NCBI GenBank assembly: GCA_947641735.1
Contig: CANRQR010000001.1
Location: 24,455 to 88,454, forward strand
Length of the DNA: 64,000 nt
Source of the DNA: an uncultured Lactobacillus sp.
Lineage (GTDB): Bacteria > Bacillota > Bacilli > Lactobacillales > Lactobacillaceae
Direction: 5' to 3'
How positions within the stretch are numbered: position 1 is the first letter of the stretch; each line of letters starts with the position of its first letter. This document shows positions 8,300 through 15,647 of this stretch, in pieces. The translations under genes were made by a program, and so were the position numbers. Below the pieces are notes generated by a model. It was given only the letters and a program-made list of their open reading frames with translations, ran no database searches and was not told the DNA's origin.

Positions 8300-8339
8300 A
8301 GTATATAGTTCCTTTCTATTACTAATCATTCATAAGTAT

Positions 8340-8610
8340 AAGCCTATTTAATAAAAAAATCTTCTTTTTTGCTTACATTTTCATAATATTTCCATCAAAT
8401 TAAATAACGTTATTTTAATAAATTACAGCAAACAAATTTTATATACACTCTTTTTTTCTTTACATACAGCATTATTATAAATAACAACTTTTTTTGCAAA
8501 ACTAATATATATTTATAAATCTTTTCTTAATTTTTTTGCATTTACTAAATTGTAATTTATCAGGCAATCATAAAATATTATTTATATTAAAAATAAGAAA
8601 AATATAATTT
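8340..8610. other. AT-rich intergenic spacer, no gene
   Basis: About 270 bases of very AT-rich sequence with several T tracts lie between the split-barrel gene and the T-box promoter. I find no convincing reading frame, RNA structure or repeat here. Part of it must hold the promoter of the minus-strand gene at 8299. Confidence 0.6.
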
Positions 8611-8614
8611 GCTA

Positions 8615-8642
8615 TTGACTTATTTTCAAATCGGCGTATTAT
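8615..8642 (+). promoter_or_regulatory. Promoter of the T-box transcript
   Basis: TTGACT (8615-8620), a 16-base spacer and TATTAT (8637-8642), giving a transcription start near 8650. This is about 50 bases before the T-box stem I. Confidence 0.7.
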
Positions 8643-8698
8643 TATGAACACAAACATTATTATCAAACAGCTTTGATAAGGAAAAGTAATTAAGAAAC

Positions 8699-8932
8699 GT
8701 CCCTTCAGAGAATTTCTGGTTGGTGTGAAGAAATAGGTAGGCTCTTAATGAAAATCACCTTTGAGCGTAAACTACGATTTAGAGTAGTTTAAGGGACAGC
8801 CCTTTATAGCGACGGCGTATCGTTCTTTTGTATTGAACCGTACGTTATTTAAAGACTAGTTTTCTAGTAAAAATAGGTGGTACAGCGACAAGACGCCCTA
8901 TTGGATCAAGTGATCTAATGGGGCGTCTTTTT
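8699..8932 (+). promoter_or_regulatory. T-box riboswitch, probably isoleucine-specific
   Basis: This is a full tRNA-sensing T-box leader. Stem I is closed by GTCCCTT (8699-8705) with AAGGGAC (8791-8797) and contains CAGAGA, the GGTTGGTGTGAAG apical part and a specifier region GAAAATCACCTTTGAGC. The T-box core is AATAGGTGGTACAGCGACA (8872-8890). AATAGG (8872-8877) can pair with CCTATT (8897-8902) as antiterminator, while GACGCCC...GGGCGTC (8892-8927) plus TTTTT is the competing terminator. ATC followed by ACC is the likeliest specifier codon, meaning Ile. The TGGT bulge needs a tRNA with A at the discriminator, which fits tRNA-Ile. AAT (Asn) is the main alternative but fits the bulge poorly. 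Confidence 0.92.
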
Positions 8933-8982
8933 GTTTTCTTAATCATGCTGTTATTGGATTTTTGACGAAAGGAGAATTTTAT

Positions 8983-10737
8983 ATGAAAGTGTCAAAATCC
9001 AAACTGCTGTATGTAGCTATCGCAAGCTCTTTTACAATTTTATCAACTGCTTGTGGTGCTAAGAAAAATGATTCGAGCAATCAGACCATTAAGTTTTCAC
9101 AGACTGTTCCTCATAAGCCGATTAAAAAGGGAGGAACCTTAACCTATGCCTTAGAAAACGAATCACCGTTTACTGGAATTTTCTCTGCTGAAATTGCAGA
9201 TACTAGTCCTGATTCTGAAGCAGCTGCTCCTGGTGATGAACCATTGTTTGATATTAACGATCATTATCAAATCACTAATAAGGGAGCGGCAAGCTTAAAG
9301 CTGAACCATAGTAACAACACTGCTGAAATCAGAGTTAAAAAGAAAGTCCGCTGGTCAGATGGAAAGCCAGTAGTTGCTAAAGATTTAGAATATGCTTACG
9401 AAATTTTAGCTAATCCTAAAGTCCAAACAACTCAATATACTTCTTCTCTTGAAAATATTAAGGGAATGGCAGACTACCATTCAGGGAAAGCCAAAAACAT
9501 TTCAGGAATCGAAATGCCAGATGGTCCTAGCGGGAAGGTCTTAATACTTCATTTTAAAGAATTAAAACCAGCAATGATGAATTCAGCTAATGGTTTTTAC
9601 TGGGAACATGCTGCTCCTTATCATTACTTAAAGCATGTTCCGTTCGAAAAACTAGTTTCTAGCGACCAAATTAGAAAACATCCCCTATACTTTGGTCCTT
9701 ATAAAATGGACAAAACCGTTCAAGGACAATCAACTAGTTGGTCAAGAAATCCGTATTACTGGCGCGGAGAACCAAATTTTGACCATATCTATATGTCAAA
9801 CATTACTAATTCTAATGTTTCACAAGCAATTAAAAGCAGAAAATTCGATGTTGCAGGTGTCTTAAGTTCTCAATGGGAACAAGTAAAAAATACTAAAGAC
9901 GTTAACTTCATTGGTAAAAAGACTTCTAATTATGACTACTTAGCCTTCAAAGTTGGCAAATGGGATGCAAAACTAGGTAAAAACGTAGAAAATCCTCATG
10001 CTAAAATGAATAATCCCGCTTTAAGAAAAGCAATGGCATATGCCATGAATGTTGATGTCATCAATAAACGTTTCTACCATGGATTAGATTTCAAAATCAA
10101 CTCCCTAATCCCTTCACAATTTACTCCTTATTATGATAAAAATATTCCAGCTTACTCATATAATTTAGATAAAGCAAATAAATTACTAGACAAGGCTGGC
10201 TATAAAAAAGCACCTGGTGCACTTTACCGGAGTCAACCAAATGGCAAACCATTAGTAATTAACTTAGCTGTTCGCGGATCTGGTGAAAACAGTGAAGCTA
10301 TCTGGCGTAATTATATTCAACAATGGAAAAAAGCTGGTTTAAATGTTAAGTTTCTTGGAGGTCGTCCGATGGAGTTCAATCGCTGGGTAGCTGCTGTTAA
10401 ATCAAGCGACCCCAAGATTGATGTGCTTGAAGGTAGCTGGGAGGCTTCGGGTGATCCTTCTCCAAGCGTCTTCTATGGTGAAAAAATGCCGTATAATTTT
10501 GCACGTTTTGTTTCTCCTACTAATACTAAGTTGTTAGATGAAATTGACTCGGCAAAATCTTTTAATAAACAATACCGTGTTCAAAAATTCCATGAATGGC
10601 AAAGATGGATGTATAACAAAGCTTATGTAATTCCAACTAGCGGTGCTTACTCAGTGACAGCGGTTAATAGTAAAGTAACTGGTTGGTCATTAAAGCCGTC
10701 TGTAAATGTTTGGTATGAAGCAGGTTTTAGTAAATAA
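8983..10737 (+). CDS. Peptide ABC transporter substrate-binding lipoprotein (OppA-like)
   Basis: This 584-aa extracellular solute-binding protein family 5 member has a lipoprotein signal peptide: basic start MKVSKSKLL, hydrophobic core, then ILSTAC with Cys near residue 24 as the lipidation site. The Ser at -3 is not the usual Leu. Family-5 motifs include VRWSDGKPVVAKDLEYAYE and the C-terminal peptide-binding lobes. It would capture oligopeptides and hand them to an Opp permease, but no permease or ATPase gene is adjacent. The start at 8983 has AAAGGAG eight bases upstream. Control by an Ile-type T-box implies that it is made when charged tRNA-Ile is scarce. Confidence 0.9.
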   Translation: MKVSKSKLLYVAIASSFTILSTACGAKKNDSSNQTIKFSQTVPHKPIKKGGTLTYALENESPFTGIFSAEIADTSPDSEAAAPGDEPLFDINDHYQITNKGAASLKLNHSNNTAEIRVKKKVRWSDGKPVVAKDLEYAYEILANPKVQTTQYTSSLENIKGMADYHSGKAKNISGIEMPDGPSGKVLILHFKELKPAMMNSANGFYWEHAAPYHYLKHVPFEKLVSSDQIRKHPLYFGPYKMDKTVQGQSTSWSRNPYYWRGEPNFDHIYMSNITNSNVSQAIKSRKFDVAGVLSSQWEQVKNTKDVNFIGKKTSNYDYLAFKVGKWDAKLGKNVENPHAKMNNPALRKAMAYAMNVDVINKRFYHGLDFKINSLIPSQFTPYYDKNIPAYSYNLDKANKLLDKAGYKKAPGALYRSQPNGKPLVINLAVRGSGENSEAIWRNYIQQWKKAGLNVKFLGGRPMEFNRWVAAVKSSDPKIDVLEGSWEASGDPSPSVFYGEKMPYNFARFVSPTNTKLLDEIDSAKSFNKQYRVQKFHEWQRWMYNKAYVIPTSGAYSVTAVNSKVTGWSLKPSVNVWYEAGFSK

Positions 10738-10784
10738 ATATCATTAATGTACTTATAAAAATAAAAACAATATCGACTTGTCCT

Positions 10785-10823
10785 AAAAAAGGAAGCTTCA
10801 CTCATCTGACGCTTCCTTTTTTT
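10785..10823. terminator. Bidirectional terminator (oppA-like / merR-like)
   Basis: AAAAAAGGAAGC and GCTTCCTTTTTTT flank a 14-base loop, giving a U-tract in both directions. It sits between the convergent peptide-binding gene and the MerR gene, just at the stop codon of the latter. Confidence 0.85.
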
Positions 10824-11259
10824 ATTCATCAATTTTTACATAACGACCACGTTCATCAACAACACCCTTGAAATGATACATTTTACCGTCTTGAGTTTGA
10901 AAATCCCCTAAATCGATCTCACCGTACGCTTTATCAGAATTAGTAATTTTCACATCATTAAAGGAATGCTCAAAAAATTTCCTAGCAATCTTACTTTTGA
11001 CTCTGACATCTCTTGATCGTTCAAAAGCAGCAGCTAGAGTAAAACCTTTATCAAGTTGTTCTTTAATAAAAACAATTAAGTATAAAGTCGATAAATTATA
11101 TCTTCGTACTCCACTTTTATCATCGGCAACTGGTTTAATATAGCCTTTTTCTTCCCAATACCTTAATTGTCTTTGCGAAACCCCAACTACTTTACTGACT
11201 TCGCCAATTCCCACCTCAACATTTTGAAAAACATTATGCAATATCTTTTTTGATTCCAT
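10822..11259 (-). CDS. MerR-family transcriptional regulator
   Basis: This 145-aa regulator has an N-terminal winged helix-turn-helix: GIGEVSKVVGVSQRQLRYWEEKGYI followed by RRYNLSTLYLIVFIKEQLDKG (residues ~17-75). The short C-terminal part (~75-145) lacks the Cys ligands of metal sensors and may bind a small molecule or be degenerate. It is transcribed divergently from the DHA2 exporter with 172 bases between them, so it probably controls that exporter. MerR proteins typically bind an inverted repeat within a promoter of long spacing; here a dyad lies 17 bases upstream of a normally spaced promoter. Confidence 0.85.
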   Translation of the reverse strand: MESKKILHNVFQNVEVGIGEVSKVVGVSQRQLRYWEEKGYIKPVADDKSGVRRYNLSTLYLIVFIKEQLDKGFTLAAAFERSRDVRVKSKIARKFFEHSFNDVKITNSDKAYGEIDLGDFQTQDGKMYHFKGVVDERGRYVKIDE

Positions 11260-11320
11260 TGTTCAATCCCTACCTCGTAATCTTATTATAGTTTAATAGC
11301 TTATGTTAATTTTGACAACA

Positions 11321-11348
11321 CATACGTAACATTTTGTTACTTCTATGT
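11321..11348. promoter_or_regulatory. Candidate operator dyad between merR-like and DHA2 genes
   Basis: GTAAC-ATTTT-GTTAC (11326-11340), flanked by CATA (11321-11324) and TATG (11344-11347), forms an interrupted palindrome in the divergent control region. It lies just upstream of the -35 of the exporter promoter. It is a plausible regulator site, inferred from symmetry and position only. Confidence 0.4.
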
Positions 11349-11356
11349 GAAATTAT

Positions 11357-11385
11357 TTGACAAGTATTTTATTTAAGAATATAGT
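11357..11385 (+). promoter_or_regulatory. Promoter of the DHA2 exporter
   Basis: Near-consensus promoter: TTGACA at 11357-11362, a 17-base spacer, TATAGT at 11380-11385. The exporter start codon is 46 bases further on. Confidence 0.75.
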
Positions 11386-11431
11386 TTTTATAGTTTGTAA
11401 GATTTTTTAACATATGGAAAGGAATTTTTAA

Positions 11432-12904
11432 ATGGATAAACAACCAACCGATATTCATGGTAAAACCTATAACCGAAATTTATTGGTTTTAGTTTTAATT
11501 ATTGGCTCTTTTTGCACGGTCTTAAACGGGACTTTACTCTCTACAGCACTACCTTCAATTATGCGTTCCTTTCATATCAGTACCGCAACTGCTGAATGGC
11601 TTTCAACTGCCTTTTTGCTAGTTAACGGTGTGATGATTCCAATCTCAGCCTGGTTGATTAATCGTTTTGGCTCAAGAAAAATGTATTTGACAGCAATGTC
11701 CGTTTTCTTTATTGGAACAGTTATAGCAGCTATTGCACCAAATTTTGGAACTCTACTTACTGGGAGAATTATTCAAGGCCTTGGCGTAGGGGTCACGATG
11801 CCACTCCTTCAAACAATTATGTTATCTATTTTTCCCGCTAATAAGCGTGGGGCTGCCATGGGAACAGTTGGAATTGTCATTGGTCTTGCCCCTGCTATCG
11901 GTCCAACTTTGTCTGGATGGATTGTTGATAATCTTTCCTGGCACTATTTATTTAGTATTATCGCTCCAATTGCAGGCGTTGTTATTATCTTTGCTTTCTT
12001 TTTAATTAAGGATGTACTTCCAACTAAAAAAGAAAAGATTGATATTTGGTCAGTAACATCTTCCACTGTTGGCTTTGGTAGTTTACTTTATGGTTTTTCA
12101 GAAGCAGGAAATAAAGGCTGGACTAATCCAGAAATTTTAAGTTTTATTGGTGTAGGCATTGTTTTCGTTATTCTTTTTGGTATACGTCAATTAAAAATGA
12201 AAGATCCTTTTTTAGATATCACTGTGTTCAAACATTTTGAATTTTCTTTAGCAGCCGCTTTAAGCGGTATTACTAACTTAGCAATGGTCGGTATTGAAAT
12301 GGTTCTTCCATTATATATTCAGAATTTACGTGGTGAATCTGGCTTTCACTCAGGATTAATACTTCTTCCTGGTGCCTTAATGATTGGAATCATGTCACCA
12401 ATTACTGGTCGTTTATTTGATAAATATGGAGCACGCAAAATGGCAATTACGGGAATGACTCTATTAACTTTAGGTACAATTCCATTTGTATTTTTAACGG
12501 AACAAAGTTCCTATACAATGATTATCATTCTTTATGCTATTCGGATGGTAGGTGTAGCTTTAGTAATGATGAATGTTACAACTTCTGGAATGAATTCATT
12601 ACCTCTTGATAAGATTTCACACGGAACTGCAGTGAACAATACTTTCAGACAAGTATTAAGTTCAATTGGTACAGCTATTTTAGTATCAATCTTAACAACA
12701 ACTACTACAAACAACATGCCAAGCAAAACCTTACTTCATACTTTACCACTCCAATACAAGGAAAAAGCAATTAGTGCTACATTAGATGGTTTCCATGCTT
12801 CATTTGCGATGAGTATTGTTTTTGCTTTAATTGCTTTAGTACTTGCTTTCTTTTTAAAGAAAGGTAATCGTGCACGTGAAAATCAAGAAGAGGTGAATGG
12901 ATAA
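11432..12904 (+). CDS. DHA2-family (EmrB/QacA) drug:proton antiporter
   Basis: This 490-aa major facilitator has 14 predicted membrane segments. Signature pieces are LNGTLLSTALPSIMRSFHIS in helix 1, WLSTAFLLVNGVMIPISAWL in helix 2, the motif-A-like NRFGSRKM loop, GRIIQGLGVGVTMPLLQ (motif B region), and GLAPAIGPTLSGWIVDNLSW (antiporter motif C). It is expected to export lipophilic or cationic toxic compounds using the proton gradient. Its stop is immediately followed by the ATG of a DUF4811 gene, a pairing known from other lactobacilli, and a MerR regulator lies divergently upstream. The drug substrate cannot be told from sequence. Confidence 0.9.
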   Translation: MDKQPTDIHGKTYNRNLLVLVLIIGSFCTVLNGTLLSTALPSIMRSFHISTATAEWLSTAFLLVNGVMIPISAWLINRFGSRKMYLTAMSVFFIGTVIAAIAPNFGTLLTGRIIQGLGVGVTMPLLQTIMLSIFPANKRGAAMGTVGIVIGLAPAIGPTLSGWIVDNLSWHYLFSIIAPIAGVVIIFAFFLIKDVLPTKKEKIDIWSVTSSTVGFGSLLYGFSEAGNKGWTNPEILSFIGVGIVFVILFGIRQLKMKDPFLDITVFKHFEFSLAAALSGITNLAMVGIEMVLPLYIQNLRGESGFHSGLILLPGALMIGIMSPITGRLFDKYGARKMAITGMTLLTLGTIPFVFLTEQSSYTMIIILYAIRMVGVALVMMNVTTSGMNSLPLDKISHGTAVNNTFRQVLSSIGTAILVSILTTTTTNNMPSKTLLHTLPLQYKEKAISATLDGFHASFAMSIVFALIALVLAFFLKKGNRARENQEEVNG

Positions 12905-13465
12905 ATGATAATCATAGTTTTAATTCTAGCAGCGCTTCTATTTATTTACTTTAACGTCATCCCTGGCAAAGGACATACTTTTGCTGCATGGATTTCATTA
13001 ATAGTTACCTCTCTTTGCATACTAGGAATTGTTGCACATGATTATAATCACTGGGGAATGAAAACCGAAACACAGACAGTTAACCAAAGTTTAGTTTCAA
13101 GCGCTACTCCTAATCTTCCCCTTCTTCTTTACCGACCTTTAGGTAATGGAACAGAAAAGATATATTTATATAAGACTAATGATAGTCAAAAAAAGCTTAA
13201 AGCTATAAAATTAGATAAAGTTTCAACAAAAATCAATCATAGTAAAAAGCCTACGCTTCAAATCAAAACAACGCGCTATGTTTATAGCGATAATTTTAGT
13301 AAAATCATGTTTAGTGTCTTTGGACATAATAACGAATTAAAACAACGAAAATATATTTTTGCAATTCCTTCAAATTGGAAGGTCATTTCAACCAAAGATA
13401 TGCAAAAATTACAAAAACAAATGAGAGAAAGAATGCAAGCAAGGAAAGCTGCTGTTCTTCATTAG
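12905..13465 (+). CDS. DUF4811 membrane-anchored protein
   Basis: This 186-aa protein has two N-terminal hydrophobic helices (MIIIVLILAALLFIYFNVI and AAWISLIVTSLCILGIVAH) and an extracellular, basic soluble domain from about residue 55. The end is a Lys/Arg/Gln-rich helix (MQKLQKQMRERMQARKAA). It belongs to the DUF4811 family, whose role is unknown. It begins on the base after the exporter stop codon with AGAGGTG as ribosome site inside the exporter gene, so the two are one operon. An accessory or stabilising subunit of the exporter is the natural inference. Confidence 0.82.
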   Translation: MIIIVLILAALLFIYFNVIPGKGHTFAAWISLIVTSLCILGIVAHDYNHWGMKTETQTVNQSLVSSATPNLPLLLYRPLGNGTEKIYLYKTNDSQKKLKAIKLDKVSTKINHSKKPTLQIKTTRYVYSDNFSKIMFSVFGHNNELKQRKYIFAIPSNWKVISTKDMQKLQKQMRERMQARKAAVLH

Positions 13466-13482
13466 AAAATATTTTTTATAGT

Positions 13483-13515
13483 AAAAAAGGACGTTTTATA
13501 AAGACGTCCTTTTTG
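13483..13515 (+). terminator. Terminator of the DHA2-DUF4811 operon
   Basis: AAAAAAGGACGT/ACGTCCTTTTT with a loop of about 9 bases, 18 bases after the DUF4811 stop, with T tract. Confidence 0.88.
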
Positions 13516-13526
13516 TTTTACCTAAT

Positions 13527-13547
13527 GCTCTTCAGAAGAGCTTTTTT
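13527..13547 (+). terminator. Second, tandem terminator
   Basis: GCTCTT-CAG-AAGAGC followed by TTTTTT. It backs up the terminator 12 bases upstream and insulates the nitroreductase gene on the other strand. Confidence 0.75.
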
Positions 13548-13623
13548 AAGTTGATATTATTTAATAATTATCTTTCTAAAAGCAATTTAAAAAGATAATA
13601 CCCTCAAGATAACTTTTCATTTA

Positions 13624-14286
13624 CTAATCTTTAATTTTTAGCATCTTATCTAATTCTACACGAGGAGCACGATATTCGTTTACTCTAGTTGCCATATCTG
13701 CATATCCTAAAGCAATTCCCATTCCTAGCCATTCCGAATCTGGAATATTCATAATTTCTTTTACAGATTCTGGGAATTTTACTATTTCATAAGCTGGCAT
13801 CGAATCTATTCCCATTCCTCTAGCAGCTAACATTAAGGTCTGTCCAAAAGCACCTAGATCATAATCTGACCATTGGTTTGAATCTTTAGGAATAGTTAGA
13901 TAACAAATCGCAGGGGCATCATAGAGTCTAGTTTGCAATTCTGAGCGTGTAATACCAGTTAATTCAGGATTTTTCCAAAATTCAGCAGTAGCCTCATTAT
14001 GCTTTAACATATTTTCTCTTGGAAACTTTGCCCAATCATCTCGATGAGTAGTTGGCCAATCAGGAGCTGATTTTACACCATTTTTAACATTTTCGGTATG
14101 ACGCTTTTTAATTGCTTCTAATGTACTACCCGTAGCAATATAAACCTTCCAAGGTTGTGAATCTACCCAAGAAGGGGCGTGCTGCGCTAATTCAACTATT
14201 TTTTCTAAGCTTTTTTTAGAAATTTTGTCGTTTGGATTAAAAAGACGAACTGCATGCCTCGTTAAAATTGCTTCTTCCACTTCCAT
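13624..14286 (-). CDS. Nitroreductase-family flavoprotein
   Basis: This 220-aa FMN-dependent NAD(P)H oxidoreductase shows the N-terminal FMN-binding TRHAVRLFNPNDKISK, then APSWVDSQPWKVYIATG, then DLGAFGQTLMLAARGMGIDS and the C-terminal GMGIALGYAD region. Members reduce nitroaromatics, quinones or flavins, and the true substrate is usually unknown. A paralogue of the same subtype with similar motifs is encoded at 44377-45033. The gene appears monocistronic. Confidence 0.87.
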   Translation of the reverse strand: MEVEEAILTRHAVRLFNPNDKISKKSLEKIVELAQHAPSWVDSQPWKVYIATGSTLEAIKKRHTENVKNGVKSAPDWPTTHRDDWAKFPRENMLKHNEATAEFWKNPELTGITRSELQTRLYDAPAICYLTIPKDSNQWSDYDLGAFGQTLMLAARGMGIDSMPAYEIVKFPESVKEIMNIPDSEWLGMGIALGYADMATRVNEYRAPRVELDKMLKIKD

Positions 14287-14350
14287 GTCTTTCTACCTTC
14301 TTTATTAACTCGATAACCTAATTCTAATACTTTTGCTTCATAAATAAAAA

Positions 14351-14375
14351 GCTACAACCATTTCTGATTGTAGCT
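14351..14375 (-). terminator. Terminator downstream of the Fic operon
   Basis: GCTACAA/TTGTAGC stem with inner pairing, followed on the minus strand by TTTTTATTTA. It lies 130 bases after the fic stop codon and before the nitroreductase gene. Confidence 0.65.
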
Positions 14376-14506
14376 CAACATGATCTAATGAAGAAAAATA
14401 AATTGTTACACTTATTAGGAGGAGAAGTTTCGATCAGTTATTTATATCTTAGTTCAATTATTGCTATTTGTTAAATCGTATTTTAAGACGTTGAAAGATC
14501 AATCTA

Positions 14507-15094
14507 TTATTTAGAAGACTTATTTGCTTTAGAACTAACCTTGATTAAATCGGCAATTTGATTAATATCAGCATTATTTTGGGCAGTAATCAAATCTTTA
14601 TTAGATCTAGGATAATCAATAACTTGCCCATGGTTTGCAGCAAAAGCCTGCAAGAAAAGTTTACTGCTTCTACCATTTCCCTCTCTAAAGGGATGCAAAT
14701 AGTTCAACCTATCAAGTAAAAAAGCATAGTCAGTATTTTCAAGTTCCTTTTTGCTAGCCAATTGTTTCATTTTTTCATCTATCTCTTCAATTCCAAATTT
14801 TATGCGGGAATATTCTAAAAATTCAGTCTCACCTTTTGTTAACTCATAATCTCTAATTTGACCAGCCCAACTATATAACCAACCAAACATAATTTTATGA
14901 ATTTTCTTCAGATCTTCAACACTAGTAATCTTTTTATTTTTTCTCAAAAAAGCAAGAGCACGAACAGCAGACCCTCTATACTCTCTTTGGGCTAATTCAG
15001 TCGGATCAGTAATATTAAGCTTATTTTTTAGCGTTCCGTTTGGATACAAAAATTTCTTGCGATACCATTCTGTATCTCTCACTTCTTCATTCAT
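14507..15094 (-). CDS. fic: Fic-domain protein (candidate AMPylating toxin)
   Basis: This 195-aa Fic/DOC protein contains the canonical active-site motif HPFREGNGRSSK near residue 135. The His, acidic residue and GNGR support transfer of AMP or another nucleotide moiety to a target. The upstream flap region KGETEFLEYSRI is also present. The start at 15094 (MNEEVRDTEWYRKKF) overlaps the end of the preceding gene by eight bases (ATGAATGA), giving tight translational coupling; GAGGAAG lies just before it. No inhibitory alpha-helix is seen within this protein, and the partner gene carries it instead. That makes it a class I Fic toxin in a toxin-antitoxin pair. The target is unknown; known VbhT-like toxins hit gyrase and topoisomerase IV. 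Confidence 0.88.
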   Translation of the reverse strand: MNEEVRDTEWYRKKFLYPNGTLKNKLNITDPTELAQREYRGSAVRALAFLRKNKKITSVEDLKKIHKIMFGWLYSWAGQIRDYELTKGETEFLEYSRIKFGIEEIDEKMKQLASKKELENTDYAFLLDRLNYLHPFREGNGRSSKLFLQAFAANHGQVIDYPRSNKDLITAQNNADINQIADLIKVSSKANKSSK

Positions 15095-15506
15095 CTTCCT
15101 CACCCCAAATCTGATTAATTTCAGTTTGAAGTTCACTAGAAGGATTAATCGCCTCATCGAGTAATCTTAAAACATCCTCTTCATCTGGCTGCCAGCCTTC
15201 TAAGTGTTCACTTTCGATAACAAATCTAACTTGTTCGTAAATTTCTGGATCCTCAATATAAATTCCTTGAATCATTTGATTAGAATCATTAATTTTCAAA
15301 GAATAAACTGGATCAAGTAATTCTAACAAATCTCCTGGACGCATGTTTAAAGAAGATGATAAGGCAGATAAAACTGAACTTGACCAATTATTAGGATTTT
15401 CATGAAATGCATTTTTTAAGTCTTGTTCTCTTAAATCATTTTTTTGAGAAATATCTTTTAAAGTAAGTTGATGGTTCGTAAGTAAAATTGATATTTTTGA
15501 TAACAT
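15087..15506 (-). CDS. HTH antitoxin with VbhA-like Fic-inhibitory motif
   Basis: This 139-aa protein is encoded immediately upstream of fic and overlaps it by eight bases. Residues ~1-65 look like a divergent Cro/XRE-type helix-turn-helix (LTLKDISQKNDLREQDLKNA, then VLSALSSSLNMRPGDLLELL). The C-terminal part has IESEHLEGWQPDEEDV: residues S99-x-x-x-E103-G104 fit the Fic inhibitory consensus (S/T)xxxE(G/N), followed by a Pro as in VbhA antitoxins. It therefore probably blocks the Fic active site with its C-terminal helix and autoregulates the operon with its N-terminus. VbhA itself is a ~60-aa protein without an HTH, so this is a two-domain variant. Confidence 0.75.
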   Translation of the reverse strand: MLSKISILLTNHQLTLKDISQKNDLREQDLKNAFHENPNNWSSSVLSALSSSLNMRPGDLLELLDPVYSLKINDSNQMIQGIYIEDPEIYEQVRFVIESEHLEGWQPDEEDVLRLLDEAINPSSELQTEINQIWGEEDE

Positions 15507-15585
15507 GATTTTCCTCGTTAATCTTTAACCTACTCTTATTTTAAATCAAAAGTATTTATTTTCATCAAAAAATACTTAAATCGAA

Positions 15586-15629
15586 AAAATAGCGAAACAG
15601 TACTATTAAATATACTGATCCGCTATTTT
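15586..15629 (-). terminator. Terminator of glmS
   Basis: AAAATAGCG/CGCTATTTT outer stem with an inner CAGTA/TACTG stem. The minus strand continues with a T run (TTTTTTCG). It lies 18 bases after the glmS stop codon. Confidence 0.8.
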
Positions 15630-15647
15630 CATTATTTATTTAAAATT

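Noticed and set aside
15550-15578. AAGTATTT/AAATACTT repeat upstream of the antitoxin gene
   Set aside because: AT-rich and imperfect; might be an operator for the HTH antitoxin but no second copy was found to support this.
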